The notes beneath the pieces were generated by a model. The model saw nothing but the letters and a program-made list of their open reading frames with translations. It was not told where the DNA came from and did no database searches. From assembly GCA_905221605.1 (NCBI GenBank), contig CAJNDS010002176.1, positions 285,800-349,799 of the forward strand: a stretch of DNA of 64,000 nt. Direction: 5' to 3'. A program made the position numbers and the translations under genes. The DNA comes from Symbiodinium natans (Eukaryota > Sar > Dinophyceae > Suessiales > Symbiodiniaceae). This document shows positions 51,022-61,830 of this stretch, piece after piece (the first letter of the stretch is position 1; the number at the start of each line of letters is the position of its first letter).

Positions 51022-53122
51022 GAGGGGGGGGGGGGAGGAGGTTTGGGGTTTAGGGTTTAGGGTTTTAGGGCTAAGGTTTTGGGAATAAGGGTTTGGGGTT
51101 GAGGGTTTTGGGAGCAATCTCTGCAAGACTCCAAGATACAGCTGTATAGAACAAGAACAACCTCCGCATTTTGGCCCAGACAGGTGGCGCTACTAAATTT
51201 GGGAAAGCCTTTCTTCTCCATAAGTCGGAAAATATTCTAAACCCTATAAACCCTAAACCCTAAACCCTAAACCCTAAACCCTAAACCCTAAACCGAACCC
51301 CGAAACCCCAAACCCACACGCGAGAGGATGCCTTTGAGAAGGGCAACGATCCCGAGGAGCTGGGCTTGGTGGTGCAGGGTTTGGGGCTGCCCGGACTTAG
51401 GGTTTAGGGGTTATAGGGTTTAGGGTTTAGGGTTTGGGGTTTGGGGTTTGGGGTTTAGGGCTTCGTTGGTTTGAGTGAAGGATGCTTCGGGTTCAGGTCA
51501 TAGGGTTTGGGTAGACAGTGAGAATGACCAGTACGATCAACATCCCTCATTCATCATGCCACACCCTGCTCAAACAAGCCCCACATCTCTTGTTCAGCTT
51601 TCCACCACGTAGTGCCCAAAGATTCAGTAGGCCCCTATGCTACCTTCCAGTATCTTCCGTTCGCACGCAAGGACCTAAGGGCACCTTAAGGTTCAGGGCT
51701 GAGACATAGGGGAGTTTCCGAAATGAAGGGTACCAAATTGGGGGTCCATTTTTTTTGCAAGAGGATCCTACTAGTTGGGGCTTTATATTAGAGGTCCCCT
51801 AGCTTTTGGAAACCTCATGTAGAAGGCGCAGAAGTTGAGTGGCAGGAGGTCTAAACGGTCTCGAAGAGCCGAGATTTAGCACAGGTATTCTAAACCCTAA
51901 ACCCTAAACCCTAAACCCTAAACCCTAAACCGGCTCCGATTCGGGTGCGTCTCTTGGGCTGAAAGCTGCTTGGGGCCAGGATGCGCGACAGTTCACAGTC
52001 TTGGCCTTAGCACCTTGCAAACTGCAAGCAGGCTGGGAAACATAGCGACCCTGGCTTCCTTTTTCTAGCCCTAAACCCTAAGCCCTAAACCCTAAACCCT
52101 ACACCCTAAACCCTACACCCTACATCGCATTCCACGTGTCCTCCGACGAGGTGGTGCTCATGCTGTCGCATGCGAGCCAGCTCCCAAGAGAAGACCCAAG
52201 TCTGTCAGAGTCCTCCTTTTTTGGCACCTAAGGTTGGCTATGGGGTTTAGGGTTTAGGGTTAAGGTTTTGGGGTTTAGATTTGGTCAGAGTCCTAGTAGT
52301 TAGAGTAGGTAACCTTTAACCTTTTTGGCGTAGTATAATCCCCTTAGAATCCCAACGGTTAACCGTTGATTCCCCCAGGTTACTGGACAACTAGGGAGTG
52401 CCCCTTTTTTGGCAGATCCTTGAGTCCTAAAGCCTAAAGTTGGCTATGGGGTTTAGGGTTTTAGGGTTTAGGATTTAGGCTTTAAGGGTTCAGGGTGTAG
52501 GGCTTAACCCTTCACACCAGCCATGAGCCTAAATCAACCATCGTCGTTCGAGGCAACTACACTGGTGGCCGCTTTCAGGCCAAGGTCGCAAAGAGCGCGA
52601 CGAAACGCAAGGCCTCTCACATGTGAATGTGTTTTATATTGTATTCTATACATGTCTATGAAATTAAATTAGAAATTGTATTACTGGATGACATACATAT
52701 GTATATATGTATATTACTTGTATTGTATTGCATGTTGTATATTGTGTAATATGGAGAACTTGAGGGTTTCAGGGATTTCGAGAGTGGGCATTTGTTTTTT
52801 CGATTGCGCGATGTCTCGGGGCTGTTGTGGTGGCTTGTGGAACAGCCTTGCTGTCTAGTCCACATGGTTGCATAGTGCCTGCCAAGGGCACCCTTAACCG
52901 TTAGATTGGGATGTGTTAGGTTGACGGGGTTGTACGGGCTGTACGCGGTCCCCAGCTAAACCTCTCAAAGGGGCTGTTCTCTAAATTCGGTCCCTTCAAT
53001 AGGTTTACCCCAGAAACCCTAAACCCTGAACCCTGAACCCTAAACCCTACTGTCCATCGCGTTCAGGTCACTCAATGCATCCCGCTGGATGCCGGGGACG
53101 CCTTGGTCTTCCCGTCGAAAAG
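48489..53122 (+). CDS. 2-oxoglutarate/Fe(II)-dependent oxygenase, multi-exon
   Basis: Prolyl-hydroxylase-like dioxygenase using 2-oxoglutarate, O2 and Fe(II). Exons: 48489-~48585 (RDSNISWFKP, like the R-x-S-x-x-W block of this family), 49699-~49757 (REVANKEWPLFEAFACGLE), perhaps 50099-~50150, 50843-50921 (AQYTVYRESQHFQAWHQ), 51327-~51377 (DAFEKGNDPEELGLVVQ), perhaps 52151-~52185 (VVLMLSHASQL), 53067-53122 (LDAGDALVFPSK, GT donor). Joining 50921 to 51327 in phase 0 gives WH-Q-D, the iron-binding His-x-Asp, split by an intron. The distal His and the Arg for 2-oxoglutarate should follow GDALVFPS but were not found. CCCTAAA arrays sit before, and TTTAGGG arrays after, several exons. The family is inferred from motif order. 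The target is unknown. Confidence 0.7.
48603..48750. repeat. introner-like element with long internal palindrome
   Basis: Blocks ATATAGTTATACAAGGAGCT, CCTAATGTTAAATAAATCCCC and their inverted partners ATAATATAGCTATC and GGGGGACATTTAACATTAGG, then a G-run of about 14. Only one copy was recognised. Confidence 0.6.
48791..49304 (+). other. unrecognised frames in the oxygenase intron
   Basis: Frames at 48791-49096 and 49011-49304 are open. The second reads VPQECPLLYQKLKDLAPWHK and has ordinary composition. It could be a retroelement remnant or an exon. No domain was recognised. Confidence 0.25.
49360..49432. repeat. AT/ATGT microsatellite
   Basis: Alternating ATAT and ATGT with a TATCGATATAG block. 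Confidence 0.9.
50640..50830 (-). repeat. degenerate CCCTAAA/CCCCATA array
   Basis: C-strand units with CCCCATACCC variants, directly upstream of the exon at 50843. Confidence 0.85.
50927..51115 (+). repeat. G-run, T-run and TTTGGGG/TTTAGGG array
   Basis: A G homopolymer, TTTGGGG variants, a 22-T run, another G-run and TTTAGGG units follow the exon that ends at 50921. Confidence 0.88.
51240..51312 (-). repeat. telomere-type array, CCCTAAA strand
   Basis: About 8 units, 15 bases upstream of the exon at 51327. Confidence 0.95.
51402..51460 (+). repeat. telomere-type array, TTTAGGG/TTTGGGG
   Basis: G-strand array after the exon starting at 51327. Confidence 0.92.
51706..51820. repeat. introner-like element, family B
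   Basis: GGGGAGTTTCCGAAATGAAG and AGCTTTTGGAAACCTCATG are the ends. AGGATCCTACTAGTTGGGG is internal, in reverse orientation. Confidence 0.78.
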
Positions 53123-54556
53123 GTCGCAGGGTGAAATCCGGAACTGCTGTGCTTGTGTCCCTTCCCCTCCCTCAAACTCGCGCACCCTTCTCACACTCTC
53201 AGGCTTTCCTAGGCACCTTCACTGCCTTCACTCCCTCCAAAACCCCAAGTTCTAAACCCTAAACCCAAAACCCTACACTCCCCCCCCCCCCTTTGAAACT
53301 TTCGAGTCGGGGATGCCTCTGATGGCACGCTTGTGAAAGCCTTCTGCAAATACGCGCATCGAGGGCCTCATCGTGAAGTCTGCAATCGAATAAGACAGAA
53401 GCCTCATAAAGCTTAGCCGTATACATATATATATATACACATCTAATTTTATAATGATACTGCTAGTAGTTTTAACAATAAGAAATAAGAAGAAGAAACA
53501 AGATACAAATATGCACGCACGTCCTTGCTTCGATCCTCCGCCAGGCTAATGCACCGGGTCACTGTCGTCAAGCGTGGAGCCCTAGAGCGCAAAATTAGAC
53601 GCAGTTTGAGGCCGACTGTCACATCTCTAAACCCTTAGCCCTGCACGGGGGAGGGGATGTTTCAGGGTTCTTCGAAACAATTCCAAGAGGGCTTTCGGTT
53701 GCCGTTGCTAAGGCAGAGGTGGCACCTCCATGGGTGAAGATCTTGACCTCTGTCCATGTTTACCACAATTAGAATATTCAGCTTCGAAACCTTTGTTCTC
53801 ACCATTATCACTCTGGATGTCTGCATAACTTCTATATTACCCTTACTCTTTTCTATGTCGGCCTCCGGATCCCCTCTGGATGATCCCCAGGTCGGGCATC
53901 AGGAAGACGTTGGTGATGTGGGCTTGGGCCCGGCTCCCATCTTTTCTCTGAGAGCTCTGGGGCTACGAGAGGGGGGGGTGGGGTTAGGGCCTATTCTAAA
54001 TGGGTCGATTCTTGACGGGCCCAGAATGGCCCAGCAGTGACTCTGCGGAGGTTCTGAAGCCATCCACCCTCAAGCCCTAAAGTTCCAACGCGTCCTTAGG
54101 GTCGTTCCCTAGAACTTCGCATGCGGTGCTTCGAGGTGTCCTTGTGGCTCCTCTTGCAGGTCTTGTTGTGCTACATCGCGTGCTTTTCAGTGGAAGGATA
54201 GAGCCACACATATCTCATGAGTCGACCCACTGACCAAGGACAAGCGGTCGAGCCGCTTCCATACGGTGCGCACGGGAGCTTCTATGCGTGGTCCATGTGC
54301 CTCTTTAGTGTGTACTTGGGCCTTGGACCCGCAATCCTCAACTCCATGAAAAATCTTAACACCTTGCGCTTCTTGCGGGCTTCAAACTCCTAAGCTGGGC
54401 TGTATTTTGTACTTACGTCGTACGGAACAGCAGCTCACTTACATGTGTTGAAGGCCATGCTCGCAGCATGATATTTCCAGTGCGTAAATCCGCAAAATTT
54501 GGCTTCTTGCCACGCAGCAGAATCTCTCGCTATCGAACCGGCAAACCCCACGGTTC
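53123..54556. other. intergenic region
   Basis: Contains short CCCTAAA runs (53019-53048 just upstream, 53248-53278), a C-run, and a 94-codon + frame (53756-54040) with a hydrophobic start (FVLTIITLDVCITSILPLLF) that might be a membrane segment but has no other support. The oxygenase 3' end should be here. Confidence 0.45.
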
Positions 54557-55843
54557 ATGATGATCCGTTCCATTCAGCTGTTCTTCATGACACTTGCGGC
54601 CGTGCGGGCTGTGAACCTTCGTTCCCGATCGTTCAACAATCTCACGGCGCTCCTGGAAGAGAATCGTACCGACTACGCGCCTGCGCCTCATCCGCGCCTC
54701 GGCTTGACATGGAGACCTTGCACTTTCTGGGGATTGCGATATTATAGGGGTAGCTTCTGTGTTGGGGTCGTTGTTACAAAGGGAACCTATAGAGATCCCT
54801 TACTATCGCCAACCCCCCATTTTGAGCAGCCAAGGCGTCATTACCGGTTTATGGCGACGTCAACACGCTACGGGACAAACCCCCAGACAGCTTGCGGCCT
54901 TGACTCTGCCGCCCTCGCAACTGGGCGCAGGAACCATATATTTTTTGTATGTACATATATATATATATATATCTCTCTCTCTCTGTCTTCATATCTGGAG
55001 TATGTTTAGATATATATGTATATATATGTATATATATATATATATACATTGTCATGTTGCAATCATCGCAGAGGATTGATGGCCCCTCCGGCCTGTTTCG
55101 GCATGCGCCCACACACCCGTGCTTCGTGCTCAGGTGAAGGGAACCCACTATCTCGCAGTGGCATCTGCGCAGGCAATGCAAGACGGATGCTGTCGCTGCA
55201 ATCGGAGCCTTGGCAGTGAAAATGCAGCGAAGTACCGGTTTCTGACTCTGGGTGTGGGGTTTAGGGCTTCAGGGGTTTAGGGCTTCAGGGGTTTAGGGCT
55301 TTATAATCGGGTTTAGGGGTGTAGCTGCTTAGGGGCTTAGGGGTTTAGAGTTTAGGGTTGAGGGGCCTGTAACATGGTGAGGAATGGAGGAGGAGGGGGC
55401 ACCGCAGGCCTGGGATGCGGATCCTGTGGCAAGGGGAAGTTTGTTCGGCAGCTGCCAAGAGGCTTCAAGATCTGGACGCCTGAGAGCGCGAAGATCTTCC
55501 ACACGGAGTACAAGTTCCCTTGGCGGCGAAGGGATCCCTAAAAGGGTTTATGGTTCATATACCTCAATAGGAATTATAGTAGTTTAGGGTATATGACCCC
55601 CCAATTTTGGGGATCATTTGGTCTCCAAGGTTCGTGGTGGTGGACATCTGCCCGCACTCCCACAACGCGATGTGGTGCCCTGCACATGCCGGACAGACCA
55701 ACACCTTCGGAGTCCACAACCACCTCGACTTTGCAACTGTGCCTCAGCACTTCGACAACTACTACTTCGAGTTCACACCGGAGCCCTGCGACCACGAGAT
55801 GCAGTCCCGCTTGGCGCGCATGTCGAACTGTCACTTGCGATGA
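54557..55843 (+). CDS. secreted expansin/GH45-like double-psi beta-barrel protein
   Basis: A complete compact gene. Exon 1, from ATG 54557 to ~54729, encodes a signal peptide (MMIRSIQLFFMTLAAVRA) and a short linker. Exon 2 (54835-~54928) has MATSTRYGTNPQTACGLDS, resembling the start of the expansin fold. Exon 3 (55134-~55215) has YLAVASAQAMQDGCCRC. Exon 4 (55408-55531) has GLGCGSCGKGKFVR, the CG-x-C core. Exon 5 (55630-55843) has VVVDICPHSHNAMWCPAHAG and FGVHNHLDFA, then TGA. Cys spacing and the N-H-L-D-F block match expansins and GH45 glucanases, which loosen or cut cellulose. Introns are short (about 100-200 bp). The intron 55532-55629 is a family E introner-like element, and intron 1 is also an inverted-repeat element. 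It is probably exported to the theca or the medium. Whether it cuts cellulose cannot be told. Confidence 0.72.
54730..54834. repeat. introner-like element forming intron 1 of the expansin-like gene
   Basis: About 105 bp between exon 1 and exon 2, with GCGATATTATAGGGGTAG and GGGGTCGTTG near the left and CTTACTATCGCCAACCCCCC near the right as inverted blocks, ending in CCAAG. Confidence 0.6.
54949..55050. repeat. AT, CT and ATGT microsatellite in intron 2
   Basis: TATATATAT, CTCTCTCT and GTATATATGT runs in the second intron of the expansin-like gene. Confidence 0.9.
55532..55629. repeat. introner-like element (family E) that is an intron
   Basis: 98 bp. AAGG flanks both sides as a short duplication. 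Inside, AAAGGGTTTATGGTTCATATA and AGGGTATATGACCCCCCAAT are family E blocks, seen in reverse at 34871-34973. Removing it joins WRRR to FVVVDICP in frame. Confidence 0.82.
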
Positions 55844-57802
55844 GTATCTTAAGTAGCAGTAGCATGTTTCAGATCACTCAGAGGTCGCTAAAAGAAGCAG
55901 AGGGATGTCCCCCCGAAGCCCTGCAAAGGACCAAGAGAGGGCGGATAGGACTTGATGCGCCGGCCCTTGATGTTTAGAGCGCACGCCTTGCCGTTGAGGC
56001 ACACAGCAATTGATGGCTCTCCCTTCTCTCTGCCTCTCTCTTCCTCTCTTCCAGGAACTGCCCTGAAAGGAACCATGTGTTGAGCTCCCCCCCCAAGGGG
56101 GACCTCGAAATCCAAACCGCCAGGGTGGTGAGCCCTTGCGGAAGGGCTGAACTCCCAGGAGTGCGTGGGAGCCGGGCTTCGGGTGTTGGGGGAGGGGGGG
56201 GGGGGGCCTCTTCAATGCCAGAAGGCTTTTTCTTTGTTGACCCCTTGCTGATCCCTGTATATCTCGAAGAATGAGTACAAAATATGTTCATACAATATGT
56301 ATATATATATATACATATATCTGTGTGTGTGTGCGTTATATTGATGTATTTACATAGATATATATATATATACACACATACCGCCAAAATTCCCAGTCTA
56401 ACCACTCTCATGAAGTCGACCCCTAATTGCATTCCATAGTCTCGACTGCGACAGAGCGCCTTGCATCGCAGGGGTAGTGGGCTTACACATTATGAATAGG
56501 TATATACCTAAACCAGGAAGTACAGAACAACGTATAGATAAATAAATACAGAAATATAAAACAAATATATATATATACATAAATACATATATATCTGTAT
56601 GGTGTATATATATATACAGAAATACATAGTAGGCATCTGTCCGCGAAGGAGCGGAGCGGCGCCACGAGCCACTTCGGATCGCAGCGGGCGCGAGAGCGGA
56701 AAATAGAAATGGAACACCAGGAGTCCACGCCCGGAGTTATGTCAGATCCACTGGCGCCACGCATAGAATAAAATTTAAGATGCTAGATTGTAGTATACGA
56801 TAGTTTACGATATTCTACTTTTATACTCTAATGTAGGCGTACTAGAATGTATGTAGAAGCAGAGTGATCTAGTTGCCCCTCTTTAGTCTTGGACACGAGG
56901 TTGCAAGGCCTAGTTGAAGGGGCATCGTGCACCGGAGCGTGTGACGTAGGTATCCTCTTTTCATGGCTAGATGAGCCCTCAAGGAGTTCAGGGTTTAGGG
57001 TTTGGGGTTTACGGTTTGGGGTTTAGGGTTTAGGTTGCAGCAGGGTTTTGCACATTGCATGGGATCACTGCTGTCATTGCTCCAGTTTAGGGGTTGCTGG
57101 TAACGACCATTTCGTTTTCGAGCGCCTGAGCTTTTTTGGCACTTGCAGCACACATGCGGGCTTTGTGCGCGCTTACGAAAATGTCCGTTTGCATGAGAGC
57201 TGTACAACGCCTTTCCAGGGTCGACATCTCCAGCGCCGCGAAGCGTGGCCGGTCATTGCATGAGCTTAATCCTGCAGCTCGTTCCGTCTCAGCCTTGGCC
57301 AGTCCTTAGCGAGGAGGCGTCATCTTGATCGAAATTACAACAAGGTTTTGTGCATTGCATGTGGTCACACATGGCATTGATACTGCACGCCGCACGGCCT
57401 CTGGAAAAGAGCGCTAGCTTCACTGTATGGGCTAATGGTCGTTGTTTGCGATACATAAACTATCTGGGCAGTTCCGCAATCTAGAACGTGACGCTGCCTG
57501 AGCAGATGGCGCGTTGCTGTTTTTGGCTCGGCACGCTTGTAGACGTTTCACACTGAACACAACTCAATCACACCAAGCAAGCCCCAACGCAAGACAGTCG
57601 GAACATGGGCATCATATTTTGAAAACTGAGTTGTGGAGCTCAGCAGTATCTTTAGTATTTGCATAGTTCTAGGCTGGGGTCATAGGGCTCGGAGGCATGC
57701 TACAGGCAGGCTACAGCAGCTTGACTGAGAAGCGGGGTGAGCCCAGGCTAGTGCTGGTTAAGTAAAGCACTACAAAGCATTGCTCACAGGCATAGCTGAA
57801 AG

Positions 57803-57905
57803 ACACATGGGTATTTCCCAAAATAGGGGTACCCATTTTAGACCCAAAATAGAGTAGAATCCCCCCTAAAAAGGACCCCCCAAAAAGGGTACCCCCCCCC
57901 CCACA
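57803..57905. repeat. introner-like element, family B
   Basis: ACACATGGGTATTTCCCAAA, AGAGTAGAATCCCCCC, AAAGGGTACCCC and a final C-run. Confidence 0.75.
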
Positions 57906-57999
57906 TTGCAAGCCTCCTTCGAGCTGCGCCACGAAGCGCGACAGTGCAAGGACCGTGCCCGAGGCTTCCTAGTCATGGGGCTCGGCCCAAACCCTCAAC

Positions 58000-58085
58000 A
58001 GAGTTTAGGGTTCAGGGTTCAGGGTTCAGGGTTCAGGAATTAGGGTTTAGGGCCAAGTTTAGGGTTTAGGGTTTAGGGTTTAGGC
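58000..58085 (+). repeat. telomere-type array, TTCAGGG/TTTAGGG
   Basis: TTCAGGG units lead into TTTAGGG units, upstream of the exon-like stretch at 58124. Confidence 0.92.
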
Positions 58086-59082
58086 CTTGACCTGGTATCC
58101 ACCCAATTCGAGTAGCCGCAGCAGAGGATGTTGGGCAACTTTGTCGTCGGAGGCATGCCGCCAAGCACGGGCGCGGAGGTCGGGGCTGCTGACGCGATGA
58201 GGATGATAAATGTTTGGCCTTCAGGGTGTCGGGGTTTGGGGTTGTAGGGTTTCAGCTCACAAGTTGCCACTCATGTCACTGGAGCCCGACAGTGAATGAC
58301 GAGGTAATTTAGTAGCTTCTGCGTCGTGAAGCGAATGAATGCACAGACACAGGCCTTAGGTTATACTGCAAGACTTACATGTCAGCTAGCATAGGGCTCG
58401 GAAGCACTGCGGAATCGTGTGATTGTTTTCAATTCCTTTGGGTCCAAAGCTCAAGGGAACCAGGCTTCAGAGCTAAAGGTTCGGAACTTCGGCTTCGCAA
58501 AAACATCCCGATGGGGGGGTGGTATTTGAGACTAAACTCAAAGCAGGTGAACATGAAAAGGAAAACATACTATGGCAAAACGTTCCGGCGGAAAACTTGC
58601 CCTTAGCGGCAGTGATCACCGGACCAGCCGACAATGAAGCGTGCACAGGGGTAATTTTTCGACCCCAATAGTGCGGAAGTGGACCAGCTACGACTCAACT
58701 TCCCCGATGCGTTGGCGAGCCGCGCCATGTTGCTCTCTGTTTAGTCTGGGCCTTCTCTATCACGACAATCTTGCCCCGGCCGCTGACCGTTCCGATCCAT
58801 AAGAGGGTGCGGTGGTACGGATTTTTCCAGGTCGCCACGGGCTGGCGGAGGAGGGCGCGGGGAGAGCAAACATGAAACAGAGTGCCACATTAAACCATCC
58901 GAACCCCCGGAATCTCGTAAACCCTACGAAAGCCCCACAAGCCGTAACCCACAGCGCACCCTGCAAGAAGCGTCGCCCACATCGTCTCAGCAGCACAACT
59001 CTGAGAGCAACAGCTGGACGCACGCTTCCAGTGCTTGGCAGGCCGCAAACACTCCGAAGCCGGTCGAAAGGCTCTGATATGA

Positions 59083-59255
59083 GGGTTTACGAAAATAGGG
59101 GTACCTTGTTTGTGTACCCTGGAGACCCCGTAAACACCCCGTAAACGATTTGGGGGTTCAGGAAAATAGGGGACCCCTCATATAGACCCCCAAATAGTAG
59201 GATCCCCCTTTTATGAGGACTCCAATAAGGTACCCCAATTTCGGAAACCGCCATA
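59083..59255. repeat. tandem or nested family B elements
   Basis: A left-end block (GAGGGTTTACGAAAATAGGG) with a damaged remainder is followed directly by a complete element (TTTGGGGGTTCAGGAAAATA to TTTCGGAAACCGCCATATG). Confidence 0.78.
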
Positions 59256-59506
59256 TGGGCAAAGGTTGAGGGAATCGAACAATTAGGGCTAATTAGGGCC
59301 TTGCAAGTGGGTGAAGTTGCAAATCCAAAGGGGCTCTTGCAAAATGACATCTTTATCGCAAGCCAAGGCCAATAGGTGTTCAGGGATCGGGGGCGAGGCA
59401 CAGCCTAACAGCAGCCGGTTGCGACGTGTGTTCGGAAGCTATGCGGGGCCCCCAAAGCTTGTATTTCGTATGTCTCCCCCTTTAAAGCTTCACTTCGCTC
59501 GGGAGG

Positions 59507-59843
59507 ATGTACACCCCCGTGAACTACCGCTTCCGCATGAGCGAGACTGTCGAGGTGCCAAATGGGCCAATGTCGGGTTTACGGAGTGAACTCTGCGAAT
59601 TCTCATCGGGGTGCAGATGCTTCGATGGAGAAGACATTCAGCGCCCGTGCATTTCAGAGCCTTTCCGGCGCGACCTCGCGAAGGTTAGCGCAGGATGTCG
59701 AATTTAAGCTGTGACCAAGGGACCAAGGAAGCCGCAGTCTGCGTGTGTAATCTAGAACCACCTTAGTCCCAAGGTGTTGCACCTCATCCTCCGAAGCACA
59801 GGGCCTTCACAGAAGACGGCCTTGGTAAACGAAGCGGCCAAAG
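59507..59843 (+). CDS. two-exon part of an unidentified gene
   Basis: Exon 59507-59683 (59 codons from ATG) reads YRFRMSETVEVPNGPMSG and ends in RRDLAK at a GT donor. A 90-bp GT-AG intron follows. Exon 59774-59843 reads VLHLILRSTGPSQKTALVNE and ends at another GT donor. The join is phase 0 on both sides. The ATG at 59507 may be internal, because AG at 59504-59505 could be an acceptor. Six Cys occur in the first exon. The family is not recognised and downstream exons were not found. Confidence 0.45.
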
Positions 59844-60542
59844 GTTCGCCCCGCTTGTTGCGCTACTCCCATTCCCACCTTCTCCCCCTGAGGCAGACTC
59901 TGCTGGAACCCCGGTTCCGATGGCGCCCATGGCGCCGGGGCCCCCTCACTTGGGTGCGATTGCTTCGTCCCACAAGGGGATCTGCAATGCCGAAGCATCC
60001 GAGACCGGATTCTTAAATTTCATGCCCCCAAAGTAACCAAGTGGAGCCCGAAGGGTGCTATAGTTCTTAGGAGGGAGTCAGGGAATTCGGCACCTTGCAT
60101 CGTTTCATCGCATCCCCTTACGGGATTATTTTGGGAGACCTAGAGTTCCCTGACTTCTTTCTGGGGGGGCCATCCCGAGGCGGCCGGAGCTTCGACGGGA
60201 CTTAGACCGGCGCCGGCGGGGCTCACGGGAAGAGGCCCCTTCATTTCAGTAGCCTGGGGGTCTCCGCTCCATTGGTTCCAAGGCGATCTTTGTGACAGGA
60301 ATGTGTGTTGAACAGGGTTCTCAAAGACGCTGTTGTCTATGGCCCAAGAATGTCTAGAAGAGGATTTTGGATGGAGATGCCAAAGCCCTAAACCCTAAGC
60401 CCTACCCCAAGCCTTAAACCCGAAATAAACCCTAAACCATAGGAGGTGGTCGGAAGTGTCGATTCGATTCTACACCACAGCCCCGTTTCTGTAAAGCTGC
60501 TGCTGCGCCTGAGAACCCGCCGTAAAGCCTGGGGCTGCTGTA

Positions 60543-60652
60543 GGGTTTAGGGTTTAGGGTTTAGGGTTTAGGGTTTAGGGTTTAGGGTTTAGGGTTTAGG
60601 GTTTAGGGTTTAGGGTTTAGGGTTTAGGGTTTAGCGTTTAGGGTTTAGGGTA
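60543..60652 (+). repeat. telomere-type array, TTTAGGG strand
   Basis: About 15 units with one GCGTTTAGGG change. Confidence 0.97.
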
Positions 60653-61057
60653 GGATACAGCCCCGTGGGCTTTTCCATCCTCGGGAATCGGTGGCAAGCC
60701 AGTTCGGGGCCCCTATGCCCATTTCGGGCCTCCGCAGAAGTAGGAGTTTACTCCTCCTGCTTTGCACGCAGCAAGGCTACAAATAATGATTACAATCCTG
60801 ATTACTTTTCTGCTTTGCGCTTTTCAAAGTATACATAAAAAATAGCTACAACCCTTATTGTGGGGGTCGCAAAAAAATAGCTTTTCCATAGCCATCCAGA
60901 GAGAGTTGACCTCGAGTTGCTGGGCTCAAGCAACCAACCTGTTGGTCCCGGGCCCACACGGCCGCCGTGGGGGGGTGGGCCTGGCACTCAGAGACATGGC
61001 GTTGTTGTGAGAGTTCGGGAGTTTGGATCTTCCCCCTTTGTCTAGCAGTCCTTAATG

Positions 61058-61172
61058 GGGGTTAGGGTTTAGGGTTTAAGGTTTAGGGGTTTAGGGTTTA
61101 GGGTTTAGAGTTTAGGGTTTAGGGTTCAGGGTTCAGGGTTTAGGGTTTAGGGTTTAGGGTTTAGGGTTTAGG
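61058..61172 (+). repeat. TTTAGGG array interrupting a family A element
   Basis: About 15 units with variants. The left side has CAGTCCTTAATGGGG and the right side has TATAGTACTAACAGTCCTTAG, both family A pieces. Confidence 0.9.
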
Positions 61173-61365
61173 GTGTTATAGTACTAACAGTCCTTAGTAG
61201 GCATTGTCGTACTGCTGAAGTTCCTGAGCCGTAAGCCCGCGAGCACTCGGTGAAACTACCAAAGCACAGTGCTCTCAGGATGGGAGCGCCGCACAGCCTG
61301 TACGAGTTCAGTTTATTTCGGTCTGGGGATTTTAGGGTTTCTACAGTTTAGGGTTTATGGGGTTC

Positions 61366-61419
61366 AGGGTTCAGGGTTCAGGGTTCAGGGTTTAGGGTTT
61401 AGGGTTTAGGGTTTAGGGG
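61366..61419 (+). repeat. telomere-type array, TTCAGGG/TTTAGGG
   Basis: Four TTCAGGG-type units followed by TTTAGGG units. Confidence 0.92.
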
Positions 61420-61830
61420 TGCAGATCCCAAGGCCGGAGAGCAACCCCAAGGATGGGCAACAAGGTGTGCTGCCAGTGCAATGAGGCTTGGGGCCTCAGC
61501 AGCGGTTTAGGGTTTAGTGTTTAGGGTTAAGGGATAGGGGGGCTTTATAGTATTCGGAGTACGGTTCTGGGGGACATTAAAGTACAGCTATAATTATAGT
61601 CAGGAGTGCGAACATCGGGGCCTTTTATCAATCAGGATAGGGTTTTGGGGGATCTTGTAGTAACCATAAGGAAATGCGACTAGTCCTTATTCCGAATACG
61701 TATATAGCCGCTTCGCCCTGTCTGGTTTTGGGCCCTTTAGGGATAAGTGCAGGTCAAGTCTTCCCCGCATTGTTTGGAAAGCGTTGCCTCTCCAAACCCG
61801 CTTTACTCTAGCTTGTAACCCAAACTTTGT

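Larger units (their letters stand above)
55844..59506. other. intergenic region with an exon-like stretch
   Basis: Holds AT/AC microsatellites (56300-56380, 56560-56625), TTTAGGG runs (56985-57035, 58000-58085), a family B element (57803-57905) and a + exon-like stretch at 58124-58212 reading MLGNFVVGGMPPSTGAEVGA after CAGCAG. The antisense frame of that stretch is also open. The gene, if any, is unknown. Confidence 0.4.

Noticed and set aside
51168-51186. Possible spliced-leader relic (GCATTTTGGCCCAG)
   Set aside because: It resembles the dinoflagellate leader end only partly and is not placed before a start codon.
58661-58744. Short + frame ending in TAG as a last exon
   Set aside because: No acceptor AG in a suitable place, and the frame closes with TAA just upstream.
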